This document shows positions 55,701 to 62,449 of a stretch of 64,000 nucleotides of DNA, piece after piece. Source of the stretch: Erysipelotrichaceae bacterium (GTDB taxonomy: Bacteria > Bacillota_I > Bacilli_A > Erysipelotrichales > Erysipelotrichaceae); assembly GCA_022772735.1 (NCBI GenBank), contig JALEZD010000015.1:41948-105947 (forward strand), written 5' to 3'. Made by a program: the position numbers and the translations under genes. Position 1 is the first letter of the stretch, and every line of letters starts with the position of its first letter. The notes under the pieces are model-generated. The model was not told where the DNA came from and made no database searches. It worked only from the letters and a program-made list of their open reading frames with translations.

Positions 55701-56677
55701 CGTTCTCTATTAGATAGCTTCTCCTCATTAATCCCCACTTGTTCAGCAATGATTCGTCCATCTCTTTCTCCTGTACTGCCAACTCTTGATAAGGTATTAA
55801 AACTGGTGTTTTCTCCTCTCCCATTTCCACTAGTTGATACTTCATTCCCAATTTCTCGGCTAGTTCTGTTGGATTGACTGGTGTCAATATTCCATTCTCT
55901 TCTATAAACTTCTGATTGTTTATTGTTAATTTTCTCATTTTCTAGCTCCTTTTCAATTTTTATATCAATTTCATTACCCATTTTGATAATATCACCTATT
56001 AACTCTTTTGCAACATATGATAATGAATTAAGAACATTATCTGTTAATCTAGTGTTTTCTTTTAACATTTGATGATATTTTAAATTTTCAAAGTTATATT
56101 CATAATCTAATTTTAATCTAAAGTTTGTAATAATTTTGACTGATTCAACTAGAAAATTATAATACTCCCTTTTTTCTTCATCTTGTAATTGATGTTTTTC
56201 TATAAAATTTAAACCTTCAGCATTTGAGTAATTAAATGCTAATTTATCAAGTATTGATAAATCTTCAAGTCCATTATCTCCACCACTTTCTTGTATTAGT
56301 GTGTCAAATATACTTATATGTTTATTTTCATCATATTCCCATATTTTTACAGGACTTGTCCCATTTTTACCTTTTGTTTGTGATATGTCAAATACATAAT
56401 TTAAATACTGTTTATTGCTTTTAAAATCTGTAATTATATATCCAATTCCTTTAGATCCTTTTATTGGAATTCTATTGTACTTTTTTACCCACTGTTCATA
56501 AGTAGTACATGCAGTTGCGTGTCTGCATTGTGCAAAAATATTACTTTGTAGGTTGCTATTAAATTTATAGTTAAATGCAATAACTCTTAAATAGTCAATA
56601 TAACTATCTAAGTCATTTGCGATTTCATATCTAGCATTCTTAATATTATTTTTAACTATTCCAATTCTTTCATTCAT
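49793..56677 (-). CDS. Large polyvalent protein: ArdC-like, DUF2958-like, DNA methylase and SNF2-type helicase
   Basis: At 2294 residues this is the biggest gene of the element. Order: residues 1-130, ArdC/LtrC-type DNA-binding domain (ATACTTYEQWVKKYNR); about 410-500, a DUF2958-like segment (FRSSWTWYMCEYDPETKNAY); about 780-1000, an N6-adenine methylase-like domain (SVLEPSCGIGKFIGY, ISNIPFGDFKVFD); about 1500-2060, SNF2/SF2 helicase (LLAHTVGAGKTFTMIASGM, IYVDEAHMFKNLG, TGTAISNSMTELYTM, QRSGRIIRQGN). It is likely to protect or process element DNA on entry into a recipient (known for the family). Two palindrome copies sit in frame inside it (53528-53542, 54596-54610). Confidence 0.9.
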   Translation of the reverse strand: MNERIGIVKNNIKNARYEIANDLDSYIDYLRVIAFNYKFNSNLQSNIFAQCRHATACTTYEQWVKKYNRIPIKGSKGIGYIITDFKSNKQYLNYVFDISQTKGKNGTSPVKIWEYDENKHISIFDTLIQESGGDNGLEDLSILDKLAFNYSNAEGLNFIEKHQLQDEEKREYYNFLVESVKIITNFRLKLDYEYNFENLKYHQMLKENTRLTDNVLNSLSYVAKELIGDIIKMGNEIDIKIEKELENEKINNKQSEVYRREWNIDTSQSNRTSREIGNEVSTSGNGRGENTSFNTLSRVGSTGERDGRIIAEQVGINEEKLSNREREGIPGISVVTELNSELSVEYANRDRELEDSLQITESTSGHTDFRGDDSEPIYQSADNQDGLGLDNSKDEIDNPNILINKKILDSVPNIYSQEKVANADKTVYAAFFIPFRSSWTWYMCEYDPETKNAYGLVLGEEAEWGYFNINELEELNAQRLILEDFPKTFRELKDTELKKQMSEEELYFAFNGEISFDDNTNYEPNKEVNLANDNEIISLEEIRDSYNDFISREYDSEPLSQETFENIKLLDVCYTDGLGDTEEYELQIQYDLENFKELITVTGKNIVAFKEYDVDLKEFKNNLNNEFDDYIAQDNTGIHYEDLDELQKLVNNKELSKYYDKIAKLGYSVTWTDELLHKYEEELNSEKESGMNHAKEENINFILSDEIDYLPSERINNNIEAIRLVKKLDSENRNATKEEKEILSKFVGWGGLSEVFDERKTGQWAIARNEIKSLLNKEEYTSAVESTLSAFYTPQSIIKGIYETLDRIGLKNGSVLEPSCGIGKFIGYSDNRYKFTGIELDSITGKIAKYLYPESNICISGYEKVDILNDSFDAAISNIPFGDFKVFDENYNKNNFLIHDYYFEKTIDKVRVGGVIAFITSSGTMDKENISIRKYISERCELLGAIRLDNKTFSGNANTAVTTDIIFLQKREQLEKNIDDWVYLKTDENGLRYNSYYVDNPEMVTGNIEVKTNKFGRNIIVCSRTDDYNEKLQNAFSKIKVLNNFGMIHAEEKEAPIIIKNNVTHEQYSYVIVDDKVFYNNNNELVEQKFNIKDINRVIDYIQIKEVLKNIINVQLESDDNSKLNILQSELRSLHSSYISKYGLLNVGKNERILEQDNDYYLVSSIEILDKDKNLVGLSDIAYNRTINKKIEITHSDNPSEALIYSLTEKGKVDITFIQNLLNKSKKETIDLLQGQIFLDINQTSIEPMINEVDFYLENNSEFKYVTYDEYLTGDIREKIKCVNSWIEHYEVEGEAEIVEKLMHQKRALVNVLPKDLDASEISIELGATWIDDKYIQQFVHELFESGHWAKRDVRVTYVEELDKWNISNKTQYGYGTMLRHTYGTKRVNGFELLEKILNLSTIEVYDTFEEDGKKERVLNKQETLLANQKADMIRLEFKRWIFNDIDRRKYLVDKYNRLFNGFVKRNYDGSHLSFNGINENIKLRDYQKNAIARTLYGKNTLLAHTVGAGKTFTMIASGMEAKRMGLSNKPMYVVPKAVNKQFAQSFMKLYPTANLLVVKEKDLTKENRRYFVGKMATGNYDGIILTHEQFGKIELSVEFQNEFIERKLDELQFMEDSLSTLDRNRRNFSIKEIQQRKKSLQAKLESNIARMGKDDTIPFEKLGVDRIYVDEAHMFKNLGVETKSSKIAGINRTSSLRAVDMKMKCDYINSLENGRIIFATGTAISNSMTELYTMQSYLQSDTLSNKKILSFDAWASTFGVITRKLELKPEGNGFQIKGRFAKFHNIPELLNLFGEIADIQTADMLNLPTPEANYEVIITEASETQKMILESISKRADNIRDNLVDPTEDNMLKLTGDGKKLALDQRLINELLPDDEKSKVNKCVSKAFEIAENTKEDKLTQIIFCDMSTPNKDKFNVYDDIKNKLINKGMNENEIAFIHDYDTEIKRAKLFELVQKGDVRIVLGSTQKLGTGVNIQDKLIAIHDLDVPWRPSDLEQRSGRIIRQGNTNEEVFIYRYVTEGTFDSYLWQTLENKQKFISQIITSKTPARVINETDELSLDYSEIKALATGNPLIKEKMVLENEIANLYMLETSHRNSQQDLETKVKEEYPTKIFTTTRRLEKLKDDIKSVEPVTDDFKIVLNGKTFEDKKEAGKYLLILLTELVTGERKREIGVYRGFNLSVEYEPYTNFYMYSLEKNGIYRGELGSDALGNLTRINNTLDSLEKKVPILEEELATLNNSFESAKNSLGKPFEQAEELKQKILRLAEVDQELNLSEKKKETTFDNYVEEYEMGM
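53528..53542 (-). repeat. Palindrome copy inside the helicase gene (1)
   Basis: GGCATGAATCATGCC in frame, encoding FGMIHAEEKEAP on the minus strand; followed by GAAGAAAAGG. Confidence 0.9.
54596..54610 (-). repeat. Palindrome copy inside the helicase gene (2)
   Basis: GGCATGATTCATGCC variant in frame, encoding SGMNHAKEENI on the minus strand; followed by AAAGAAGAAAA. Confidence 0.9.
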
Positions 56678-56706
56678 ATAACTTCCTCCTTTCCAAATAA
56701 AAATTT

Positions 56707-56721
56707 GGCATGAATCATGCC
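56707..56721 (-). repeat. Palindrome copy upstream of the helicase gene
   Basis: GGCATGAATCATGCC; on the minus strand AAATTTTTATTTGGAAAGGAGG follows and leads to the helicase start. This flank is nearly identical to the one within the coupling-protein gene. Confidence 0.9.
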
Positions 56722-56767
56722 AAACTAAATTTTTATTCCGTTTACACTTTTTTGAAGAATTATAAAT

Positions 56768-57349
56768 TCATTTTAATTCTTTCTCAGCATATTTATCAAA
56801 TTCTTCTTTTGTAAATGTATAGACATTTTTATACAAATATCCTTTAGCTTTATTAAATCCAAAAAACACAAAACTTTCATTTGCTTTTGTGCTTAATATT
56901 TTAGCAATTTCATTTCGTGAACAACTTTCATTTGTTTGATTTTCTTCTTTGGTATGATTCATGCCAAACTCTTTTTCACATTTACCCTTATTTTGTCCTT
57001 CATCATATACCAAAACAAACTCAGCTTTACTCTTAATATCATTAATATTCTTATTTTCATTGTCACTATATAATAACAGAGATGATATATATTTAAGTCT
57101 AATTTTATCAGTTTCTCTTTCACTTGTGGTTTTGTTTTTGAATTCAATAAATACGATTTTATCTTTTTTTTCTAAATTTTTAATAGCATCAACTGATTTT
57201 ATAAACTCTTGATTTAATTTGTTTTCTTTTGCATAATCTTCTTTAAATTTATCAAAATCAATTGCCATAATCCCTGATTCGCTCATATATACTCTATTTA
57301 TAGAATCTAAAGATATTTCTTTAAGAGTTTTTAATGTGTACTTACTCAA
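56768..57349 (-). CDS. Small nuclease-like partner of the ATPase
   Basis: This 193-residue protein follows an ATPase gene with an 8-nt overlap, so the two are translationally coupled. It contains IVFIEFKNKTTSE (an E-x-K pattern), preceded by SVDAIKNLEKKDK and followed by DKIRLKYISSLLLY. This is compatible with a restriction-endonuclease-like metal centre, but too little is conserved to be sure. A palindrome copy (56952-56966) is in frame in the middle (FGMNHTKEEN). I do not recognise a named family. Together with the ATPase it resembles the two-gene layout of ATPase/effector defence systems. Confidence 0.5.
   Translation of the reverse strand: MSKYTLKTLKEISLDSINRVYMSESGIMAIDFDKFKEDYAKENKLNQEFIKSVDAIKNLEKKDKIVFIEFKNKTTSERETDKIRLKYISSLLLYSDNENKNINDIKSKAEFVLVYDEGQNKGKCEKEFGMNHTKEENQTNESCSRNEIAKILSTKANESFVFFGFNKAKGYLYKNVYTFTKEEFDKYAEKELK
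56952..56966 (-). repeat. Palindrome copy inside the small partner gene
   Basis: Variant GGTATGATTCATGCC, one stem mismatch. It encodes FGMNHTKEENQ on the minus strand. The flank AAAGAAGAAAATCAAAC is of the second subtype. Confidence 0.85.
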
Positions 57350-58646
57350 ACTTAATATCCTCCAAATCTTGAAAAGGCTTTGCCATAATTTTATAGATTT
57401 GTTCTAAATCTTCAGTTACATTTTTAAAAACTGAATAGTTATCTTCGTTACTCGCCAAATAATAATTACATTTTTTTGAAATGTTGTATTTTTTTGTAAA
57501 TATATCAATAGCATTTAAAAAATAAGGGCTATGTGTTGTAAGCAATATATGTAGATTAAATTCCTTTTGTAAAAGTACAATCAATTCAGCAAATATTATC
57601 TGCCATTCAGGATGTAGATGTATTTCAGGTTCATCTAAAATAATTGTTCCATTTTCTTTTATTGATCCATTTGACAATAATATTTTTAGGATAGAAAATG
57701 TTTTTAGACCAGCAGATAAGCTTTTTACATCAATTTCTTTTTTCAACTTGTCATCTTTATATTTTAATCTGCCAGCTGAATATTGAAAATCTCCATTAAC
57801 AATATTTTTTAAATTATTTAATATATTATCTAGTTTTTCTTTTGCAAGTATTTCATCAACAATACGCTCGTTACTAATTGTTCTTAATTTATGTAACAAA
57901 TTCAATTCTGGTAAAATATTATATCTATCAAAAATAGATGTTCGTCTAGTATCTGGTATTTTATCAAGTATAAATGGATTATCTATGTAAATTACATCTG
58001 TATAAATATTAATTTCATTATTGTTTGATATTTCAGTACTCTCATTTTGTACAGAAAAAACAATTTTTATATTTTTATTTTTAATATTTAAATTTATACT
58101 TCCTTCATTACTATTAACATTAATGGTATTACCATTAAAAATAGTATTAAAAACTCTAGAAACAAGAGAATTAATTATTATTTCTTTAGGAATATTAAGT
58201 ATTTTATAAACTCTATCGATTAAATCATCTGTTATAACATCATTCAAATTTCGTTCAAATTTATAGTGATAATTTTCTAATATATTAAAAATTTCTTTTT
58301 TTATATCATCTTTTTCAATTGTACTTTTTGTAATTTTATCTTCAAAATGATCAATAACTTTTCGTGATATATCTGCTTCCCAACCAAAAAATTCTGTCCA
58401 TGCTTCATCAGAAAAAAGTAATTCTGAAACCTCTTTAAATATATTCTGTAAAGTTCTTTTTATTTCTGAGTTTATTCTTTGTTCGTTATTTTTAAATCCA
58501 GTAAATATAGAATATAATGTTTTTCCAACTGTACTTTTACCAGTATTATTTTCTCCAGCAATAACAGTTATACCTTCTATGTTTATTTCAGCAGATTTAA
58601 CTTTCCCTATATTTTGTAAAGATAATTTCATAAAATCTCCTTTCAC
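57342..58646 (-). CDS. AAA ATPase of ABC/RecF-like type (defence candidate)
   Basis: This is a 434-residue ATPase. Walker A (IAGENNTGKSTVGKTLYSIF) is near residue 31-40. The ABC-like signature is near SLSAGLKTFSILKILLSNGS, Walker B is IILDEPEIHLHPEWQIIFAE and the switch His is LLTTHSPYF. It is similar to AAA_21/OLD-like ATPases that act in overcoming-lysogeny, AbiEii/PARIS-like and related systems. It is a single domain with no visible Toprim nuclease. Its partner gene overlaps its end. A start at 58631 (second Met, MKLSLQN) is also possible; GGAGA lies upstream. Confidence 0.8.
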   Translation of the reverse strand: MKGDFMKLSLQNIGKVKSAEINIEGITVIAGENNTGKSTVGKTLYSIFTGFKNNEQRINSEIKRTLQNIFKEVSELLFSDEAWTEFFGWEADISRKVIDHFEDKITKSTIEKDDIKKEIFNILENYHYKFERNLNDVITDDLIDRVYKILNIPKEIIINSLVSRVFNTIFNGNTINVNSNEGSINLNIKNKNIKIVFSVQNESTEISNNNEINIYTDVIYIDNPFILDKIPDTRRTSIFDRYNILPELNLLHKLRTISNERIVDEILAKEKLDNILNNLKNIVNGDFQYSAGRLKYKDDKLKKEIDVKSLSAGLKTFSILKILLSNGSIKENGTIILDEPEIHLHPEWQIIFAELIVLLQKEFNLHILLTTHSPYFLNAIDIFTKKYNISKKCNYYLASNEDNYSVFKNVTEDLEQIYKIMAKPFQDLEDIKFE

Positions 58647-58795
58647 AGGTTCAATAATAAGTGCAATATAAGTTTAACATATTTACTAATTTTTTATAAC
58701 TAATAACATAAATAAACTAATATTGATTCACAAAATATTTTTAACTATTTCATTTTTTCGTTCATACAATATTAATAATTACCTAATAGAAAGTT

Positions 58796-58810
58796 GGCAT
58801 GAATCATGCC
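58796..58810 (-). repeat. Palindrome copy downstream of the TIR gene
   Basis: GGCATGAATCATGCC; on the minus strand followed by AACTTTCTATTAGG, a weak T-run. Confidence 0.9.
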
Positions 58811-58828
58811 AAACATAAAATATTAATT

Positions 58829-59917
58829 TTATCTGTATTTTTTTAATAATGTTTCTAAACTATCAATAAATCTTTCCACTTCTGCTTTATTTGTATAATC
58901 TAAATATTTTCTAGTATTTAATCCTGAATATATTTCATCTAAATCAACATCATCTAGTTTAATAATTATTACTCTTTCATCATTTGACTTTATTAATTTT
59001 TGATATAATATATCAATTTCATGTCTAGCATATTTAGAAGTTAATGTATTCTTACTTACAAACACAAGAAATAATTTGCTTTTTCTAAGCCCTTTATTTA
59101 TTTCATCATTAATACTATCTCCATAGTCAATATCAACTCTATCTATCCAAATAGGTAAACTTAATCTTCTACATCTTTCTTCAAATTCATACACAATTTC
59201 TTTGTCCTTATGGCTGTATGAAATAAAAATCGAATTATAATCAACAACATTTTTATATCCATTTTTTTCCATTTCAGACATCGGTATAAATGCACACATA
59301 TTGTTAATAGTGAATTTAATACTATCTAAATCTTCATTAATTCTTAATGTTATTAAATCCCATTTTTTATCCTTTATACTTTTTTCAAATACTGTATTCC
59401 AATTTTCTGTAGTTTCTTTTATAACATTATATTCTCTTGCAATATCATCTATTATTTCGATATTTTTTTCATTATCTCTTATGCATAAAACTATAGCTAA
59501 ATTATAAGGTATATTATTTACTCCAATAGCTACCATTCCACTACTTGATACAACTTTATTAACTTTATAAACAAAATCCATATATTCATCTCTTTTTCCA
59601 TAGGGTATTTTATAAACTACATCTTTCATATTATCCTCCATTATAATAACAATCTGTAGTTTCATTGTATCATAATATTTAACCCTATAACCTTCATCTT
59701 CTAATAACCAGCTTATAAGAGAAAAAATAAGTTGTATTTCTCTATAGGTAATAGATAAATTCTCTAAGTTATTTTCATAAATAATACTTCCTCTTGATAT
59801 AAAACTATTACTTATTACTTTATACATTACATTATTTTTAGTTTTAATAGATGTTTGTAATATTTCATCAATTATTTGTTTAAAAGACTTCATATATTTA
59901 TGTTTGGCATGATTCAT
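58829..59917 (-). CDS. TIR-domain protein (putative NAD-cleaving defence effector)
   Basis: The C-terminal part (about residues 225-362) is a TIR domain: SIFISYSHKDKEIVYEFEER, LPIWIDRVDIDYGDSINDEI, LFLVFVSKNTLTSKYARHEI and IIIKLDDVDLDEIY. The Glu of RHEIDILYQK aligns with the catalytic Glu of NADase TIRs. The N-terminal ~220 residues are unassigned. Bacterial TIR proteins often cleave NAD+ upon phage infection or make signalling nucleotides (known for the family; not shown here). The start is unclear: the ATG at 59917 lies in a palindrome copy (MNHAKHKY), while MKSF eight codons later is an alternative. Neither has a clear ribosome binding site. Confidence 0.8.
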   Translation of the reverse strand: MNHAKHKYMKSFKQIIDEILQTSIKTKNNVMYKVISNSFISRGSIIYENNLENLSITYREIQLIFSLISWLLEDEGYRVKYYDTMKLQIVIIMEDNMKDVVYKIPYGKRDEYMDFVYKVNKVVSSSGMVAIGVNNIPYNLAIVLCIRDNEKNIEIIDDIAREYNVIKETTENWNTVFEKSIKDKKWDLITLRINEDLDSIKFTINNMCAFIPMSEMEKNGYKNVVDYNSIFISYSHKDKEIVYEFEERCRRLSLPIWIDRVDIDYGDSINDEINKGLRKSKLFLVFVSKNTLTSKYARHEIDILYQKLIKSNDERVIIIKLDDVDLDEIYSGLNTRKYLDYTNKAEVERFIDSLETLLKKYR

Positions 59918-59920
59918 GTC
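59906..59920 (-). repeat. Palindrome copy overlapping the TIR gene start
   Basis: Variant GGCATGATTCATGTC. The ATG inside it is the first in-frame ATG of the TIR gene, so the repeat may supply the start codon. Confidence 0.85.
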
Positions 59921-59924
59921 AAAA

Positions 59925-60965
59925 CTATATTTCTAAGTTATTTTCAAAGTATGAAAGTTCATCACTATACTGTTCACTTACAACTTTTTCAAAATTAACA
60001 TTGGAAAAATTAAAATCAATATTATCAATATAAGTATCTACTAAACTATAGTAATCAATGTTTTTTCTGTTTATTAAATCTTCATTAAAATCTGTGTATT
60101 CAGGAAGTTGTATGGTTACATAAACATCAGGATAATTTTCACCTATCCAACTTCTTAATTTTAATGCTTCTTCTTTTCCCCTTTTATCATTATCATAACC
60201 TATAATAATTTTCTTTATTTCTTTGTCTAAATCTCTTTTTAATATATGAAAATTTAAGCAGTTAATTCCTTTTTGTATACCATTTACAGATAAATAACAA
60301 TTTTCTCCATGGAAATCATATGTTTCTCTATAACTCATTTGATCTATTACACCTTCAGTAATGATTAATACACTTTTATCTTTACCTTCATAGTAAATAC
60401 CTACTTCATCAATCGAACCAGGTAATTCTCGTTTGTAATCTGCAAAAACACTTCTTCTAGAACCAAATAATTTTTTATCGTCAAACTTACCAACAAAAAC
60501 AATATTTTTTTGTTTATCTTGATAAATTATTCCTTTTCTTAAATAATCTTTGACTATTTCATAATCTATGCATCTAGTTTTAGTTAAATATGAAATTATT
60601 GCCTTATCGTTTTCTGCGTGTAAAGGCAACTTCAATTCTTTAATATTTTTTGATGAGTTATTTTTTTGTTTTATAAGTGAATAGTCTATACTTAAATCAT
60701 TTTCGAGGTAATAATCATTTAATTTTTTAATAGCTTCTTTTGTAGTTAATTCTTCAAACTCTTTTACAAAATCTATTATGCTGCCACCAGCACCAGTTGA
60801 AAATCTATAAAAAGTATTTGTAGGATATATCTTACATGAATCATGTTCTTTTAATGAGTAAATTTCTCTTCCTTCTTTTACTACTGAATACCCTTGTGCA
60901 ATCGCATACTCAATGATACTTATATCTTCTTTAATTCTATTAATACTAACTCTAGTTTCTGACAA
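59925..60965 (-). CDS. Toprim-containing primase-like protein (DUF3991/Toprim type)
   Basis: At 346 residues it is an element-encoded primase-like or DNA-binding protein. The N-terminal part resembles the DUF3991-type zinc-finger-less domain (SIIEYAIAQGYSVVKEG, YRFSTGAGGSIIDFVKEFE). The Toprim part is SVLIITEGVIDQMSYRET, followed by IIIGYDNDKRGKEEALKLR, where Glu and D-x-D are the metal-binding residues. It likely primes replication of transferred DNA in the recipient (inference). The start at 60965 (MSETRVS) follows AAAGGAGAA. Confidence 0.85.
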   Translation of the reverse strand: MSETRVSINRIKEDISIIEYAIAQGYSVVKEGREIYSLKEHDSCKIYPTNTFYRFSTGAGGSIIDFVKEFEELTTKEAIKKLNDYYLENDLSIDYSLIKQKNNSSKNIKELKLPLHAENDKAIISYLTKTRCIDYEIVKDYLRKGIIYQDKQKNIVFVGKFDDKKLFGSRRSVFADYKRELPGSIDEVGIYYEGKDKSVLIITEGVIDQMSYRETYDFHGENCYLSVNGIQKGINCLNFHILKRDLDKEIKKIIIGYDNDKRGKEEALKLRSWIGENYPDVYVTIQLPEYTDFNEDLINRKNIDYYSLVDTYIDNIDFNFSNVNFEKVVSEQYSDELSYFENNLEI

Positions 60966-61026
60966 TTTTATTCTCCTTTCTATTAATGAAAAAAGGGGCT
61001 TAAATTAAATAGCCCCTTTATACTTT

Positions 61027-61041
61027 GGCATGAATCATGCC
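61027..61041 (-). repeat. Palindrome copy after the 104-residue membrane gene
   Basis: GGCATGAATCATGCC. On the minus strand it is followed by AAAGTATAAA and then by a GGGGCT-loop-AGCCCC hairpin with T-run (60988-61018). Confidence 0.9.
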
Positions 61042-61045
61042 AAAA

Positions 61046-61357
61046 TTATTTTTTTAAAAGCAATATTGTTTTTATTGTTTGATATGGGAAAATAAATACA
61101 CCAGCAAGCATTGAAATTGAAAATTTGATACCAAAATATAACATCCATCCAAATATAGACATTACTATAAACATTTTCGGCTGCACTAAATTTAAGTATT
61201 TCCAACCCCAATAAGCACACATAATTACATAATATAGCCCAAATTTCATATAAATTGTTATTTCTTGTTGCTGAGATAAAGCACCTACAATAATTATTGA
61301 AATTAACAATGATATGCCTAAATCTTTTAAATAGGTATTTAAAATAATTTTTTTGTC
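61046..61357 (-). CDS. Small membrane protein
   Basis: This 103-residue protein starts at 61357 (MDKKIILNTYLKDLGISLL) after AGGAGTG. Three hydrophobic segments (DLGISLLISIIIVGALS, YVIMCAYWGWKYL and MFIVMSIFGWMLYFGI) are followed by a last helix (LAGVFIFPYQTIKTILLL). I do not recognise the family. It is in the transfer operon between SSB and the primase-like gene and may be a channel accessory. Confidence 0.6.
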   Translation of the reverse strand, partial: DKKIILNTYLKDLGISLLISIIIVGALSQQQEITIYMKFGLYYVIMCAYWGWKYLNLVQPKMFIVMSIFGWMLYFGIKFSISMLAGVFIFPYQTIKTILLLKK

Positions 61358-61387
61358 CATACATTCACTCCTTTTAAATAAAAAGTT

Positions 61388-61402
61388 GGCATGATTCATG
61401 CC
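61388..61402 (-). repeat. Palindrome copy between ssb and the small membrane gene
   Basis: GGCATGATTCATGCC variant; on the minus strand AACTTTTTATTTAAAAGGAG follows and leads to the start of the membrane gene. Confidence 0.9.
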
Positions 61403-61413
61403 AAACTACATAT

Positions 61414-61731
61414 TTATTCTATTGTTTCATTTGCTTTATTGCTTGAAAACAACTCAACTGAATCAGCAACTACTGTTAATCTATATCTTTTCACTCCATC
61501 TTTTTCGTATGTATTATTTTTTAATTTTCCTTCAACACTTACAGAATCACCTTTCTTTGCAAATTTATTTAAAAATACTGCACTACTTTCAAAAGCTGTA
61601 ATATCTATAAAATCTACTTCTTCTTTATTTCTTTTTACTGCAATAGAAAATTGTGTAAACTCTTTTCCATTTTCTGATTTTTTTAATTCTATTTCTTTTG
61701 TGATCTTTCCTGTTAAAATAACTTTATTCAT
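61414..61731 (-). CDS. ssb: Single-stranded DNA-binding protein
   Basis: This is a short element-encoded SSB, 105 residues. It has the OB-fold start MNKVILTGKITKEIELKKS, FTQFSIAVKRNKEE, FIDITAFESSAVFLNKFAKK and GKLKNNTYEKDG. There is no acidic C-terminal tail tip of the E. coli type (it ends KANETIE). It probably coats transferred single strands. It follows a hairpin and GGAGAA site. The chromosomal ssb is not in this window. Confidence 0.9.
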   Translation of the reverse strand: MNKVILTGKITKEIELKKSENGKEFTQFSIAVKRNKEEVDFIDITAFESSAVFLNKFAKKGDSVSVEGKLKNNTYEKDGVKRYRLTVVADSVELFSSNKANETIE

Positions 61732-61765
61732 TTTTATTCTCCTTCATTTTCTAAAAATTAAAAAC

Positions 61766-61780
61766 GGCATGAATCATGCC
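61766..61780 (-). repeat. Palindrome copy upstream of ssb
   Basis: GGCATGAATCATGCC; on the minus strand GTTTTTAATTTTTAG follows, placing a hairpin and T-run between the preceding gene and ssb. Confidence 0.9.
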
Positions 61781-61826
61781 AAATTTCATATCTATATCAT
61801 AATAATTATTTATATCTTTTTCTTCT

Positions 61827-62249
61827 TCAAAACTCTACTATTTCATACCCTCTGTCTTTCAGTGCATTTATTAATTTTTTCTTCTCATTTTCAAGTTCTT
61901 CAGCATTTGCTCCAAATCGACATTTCTTTTTCTCTATTTCACTCAATCTTGCTGCGATAGCATCATCAGTTTCCTTTGCCATTTCTTTAACAATTAGCAT
62001 TTGTCCTCTAATAAGACCATAATTGTCATATAAAATACATGGCATTCCTGCGTTTTTCCTTGAAACCAACTGTTTCATTTTAAAATCGAACAGTTCAAGT
62101 TTTTCTCTTGATTTTTTAAATTTAAACATAGGTTTTTTACCACATTTCATACATTGCAACTGATAAAGATAATATGTATTTCCACAATCATCATTTATAC
62201 ATTCAATAAATTTATGTGGTTTAAAATCATGTTTACAAATTTTTAACAT
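61827..62249 (-). CDS. Zinc-ribbon-like small protein
   Basis: This 140-residue protein has four likely metal-binding pairs (KICKHD, ECINDDCGN, LQCMKCGKK), which resemble a zinc ribbon in the first 50 residues. The C-terminal half is a helical coiled-coil stretch (DAIAARLSEIEKKKCRFGA, LENEKKKLINALKDRGYEI). I do not recognise the family. It lies in the transfer operon and could bind DNA or RNA. Confidence 0.65.
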   Translation of the reverse strand: MLKICKHDFKPHKFIECINDDCGNTYYLYQLQCMKCGKKPMFKFKKSREKLELFDFKMKQLVSRKNAGMPCILYDNYGLIRGQMLIVKEMAKETDDAIAARLSEIEKKKCRFGANAEELENEKKKLINALKDRGYEIVEF

Positions 62250-62258
62250 AATAGACTA

Positions 62259-62395
62259 TCCTTCCAATAAAATTAATTTAGCTAAACTCCCAAATGGTTT
62301 TTCATAAATATCACATACAGGTATACTTTTGAAATTAATAGTTTCAATAGTGTTATTATTACTACTATCTGTGTACTCAGTAGTTAAAGTTAAAT
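62259..62395 (-). pseudogene. Remnant of an Ig-like surface-protein gene
   Basis: The minus strand reads TEYTDSSNNNTIETINFKS, then IPVCDIYEKPFGSLAKLIL and stops at TAG. It is close to the YSYTDSSNNSTTETINFKS, VPKCD stretch of the surface protein at 48653-49753. It has no start codon or ribosome binding site and appears to be a cut-off duplicate of that domain. Confidence 0.6.
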
Positions 62396-62449
62396 AAAAG
62401 AATTGTATACTCCTTTAAACTTCTTTCATGTCTACTAATATCTAGGTTA

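Noticed and set aside
60833..60847. ACATGAATCATGT core inside the primase-like gene
   Set aside because: It has the CATGAATCATG centre, but it lacks the GGC/GCC ends and both flank types. It could be a very degenerate copy or chance, so it was not counted.
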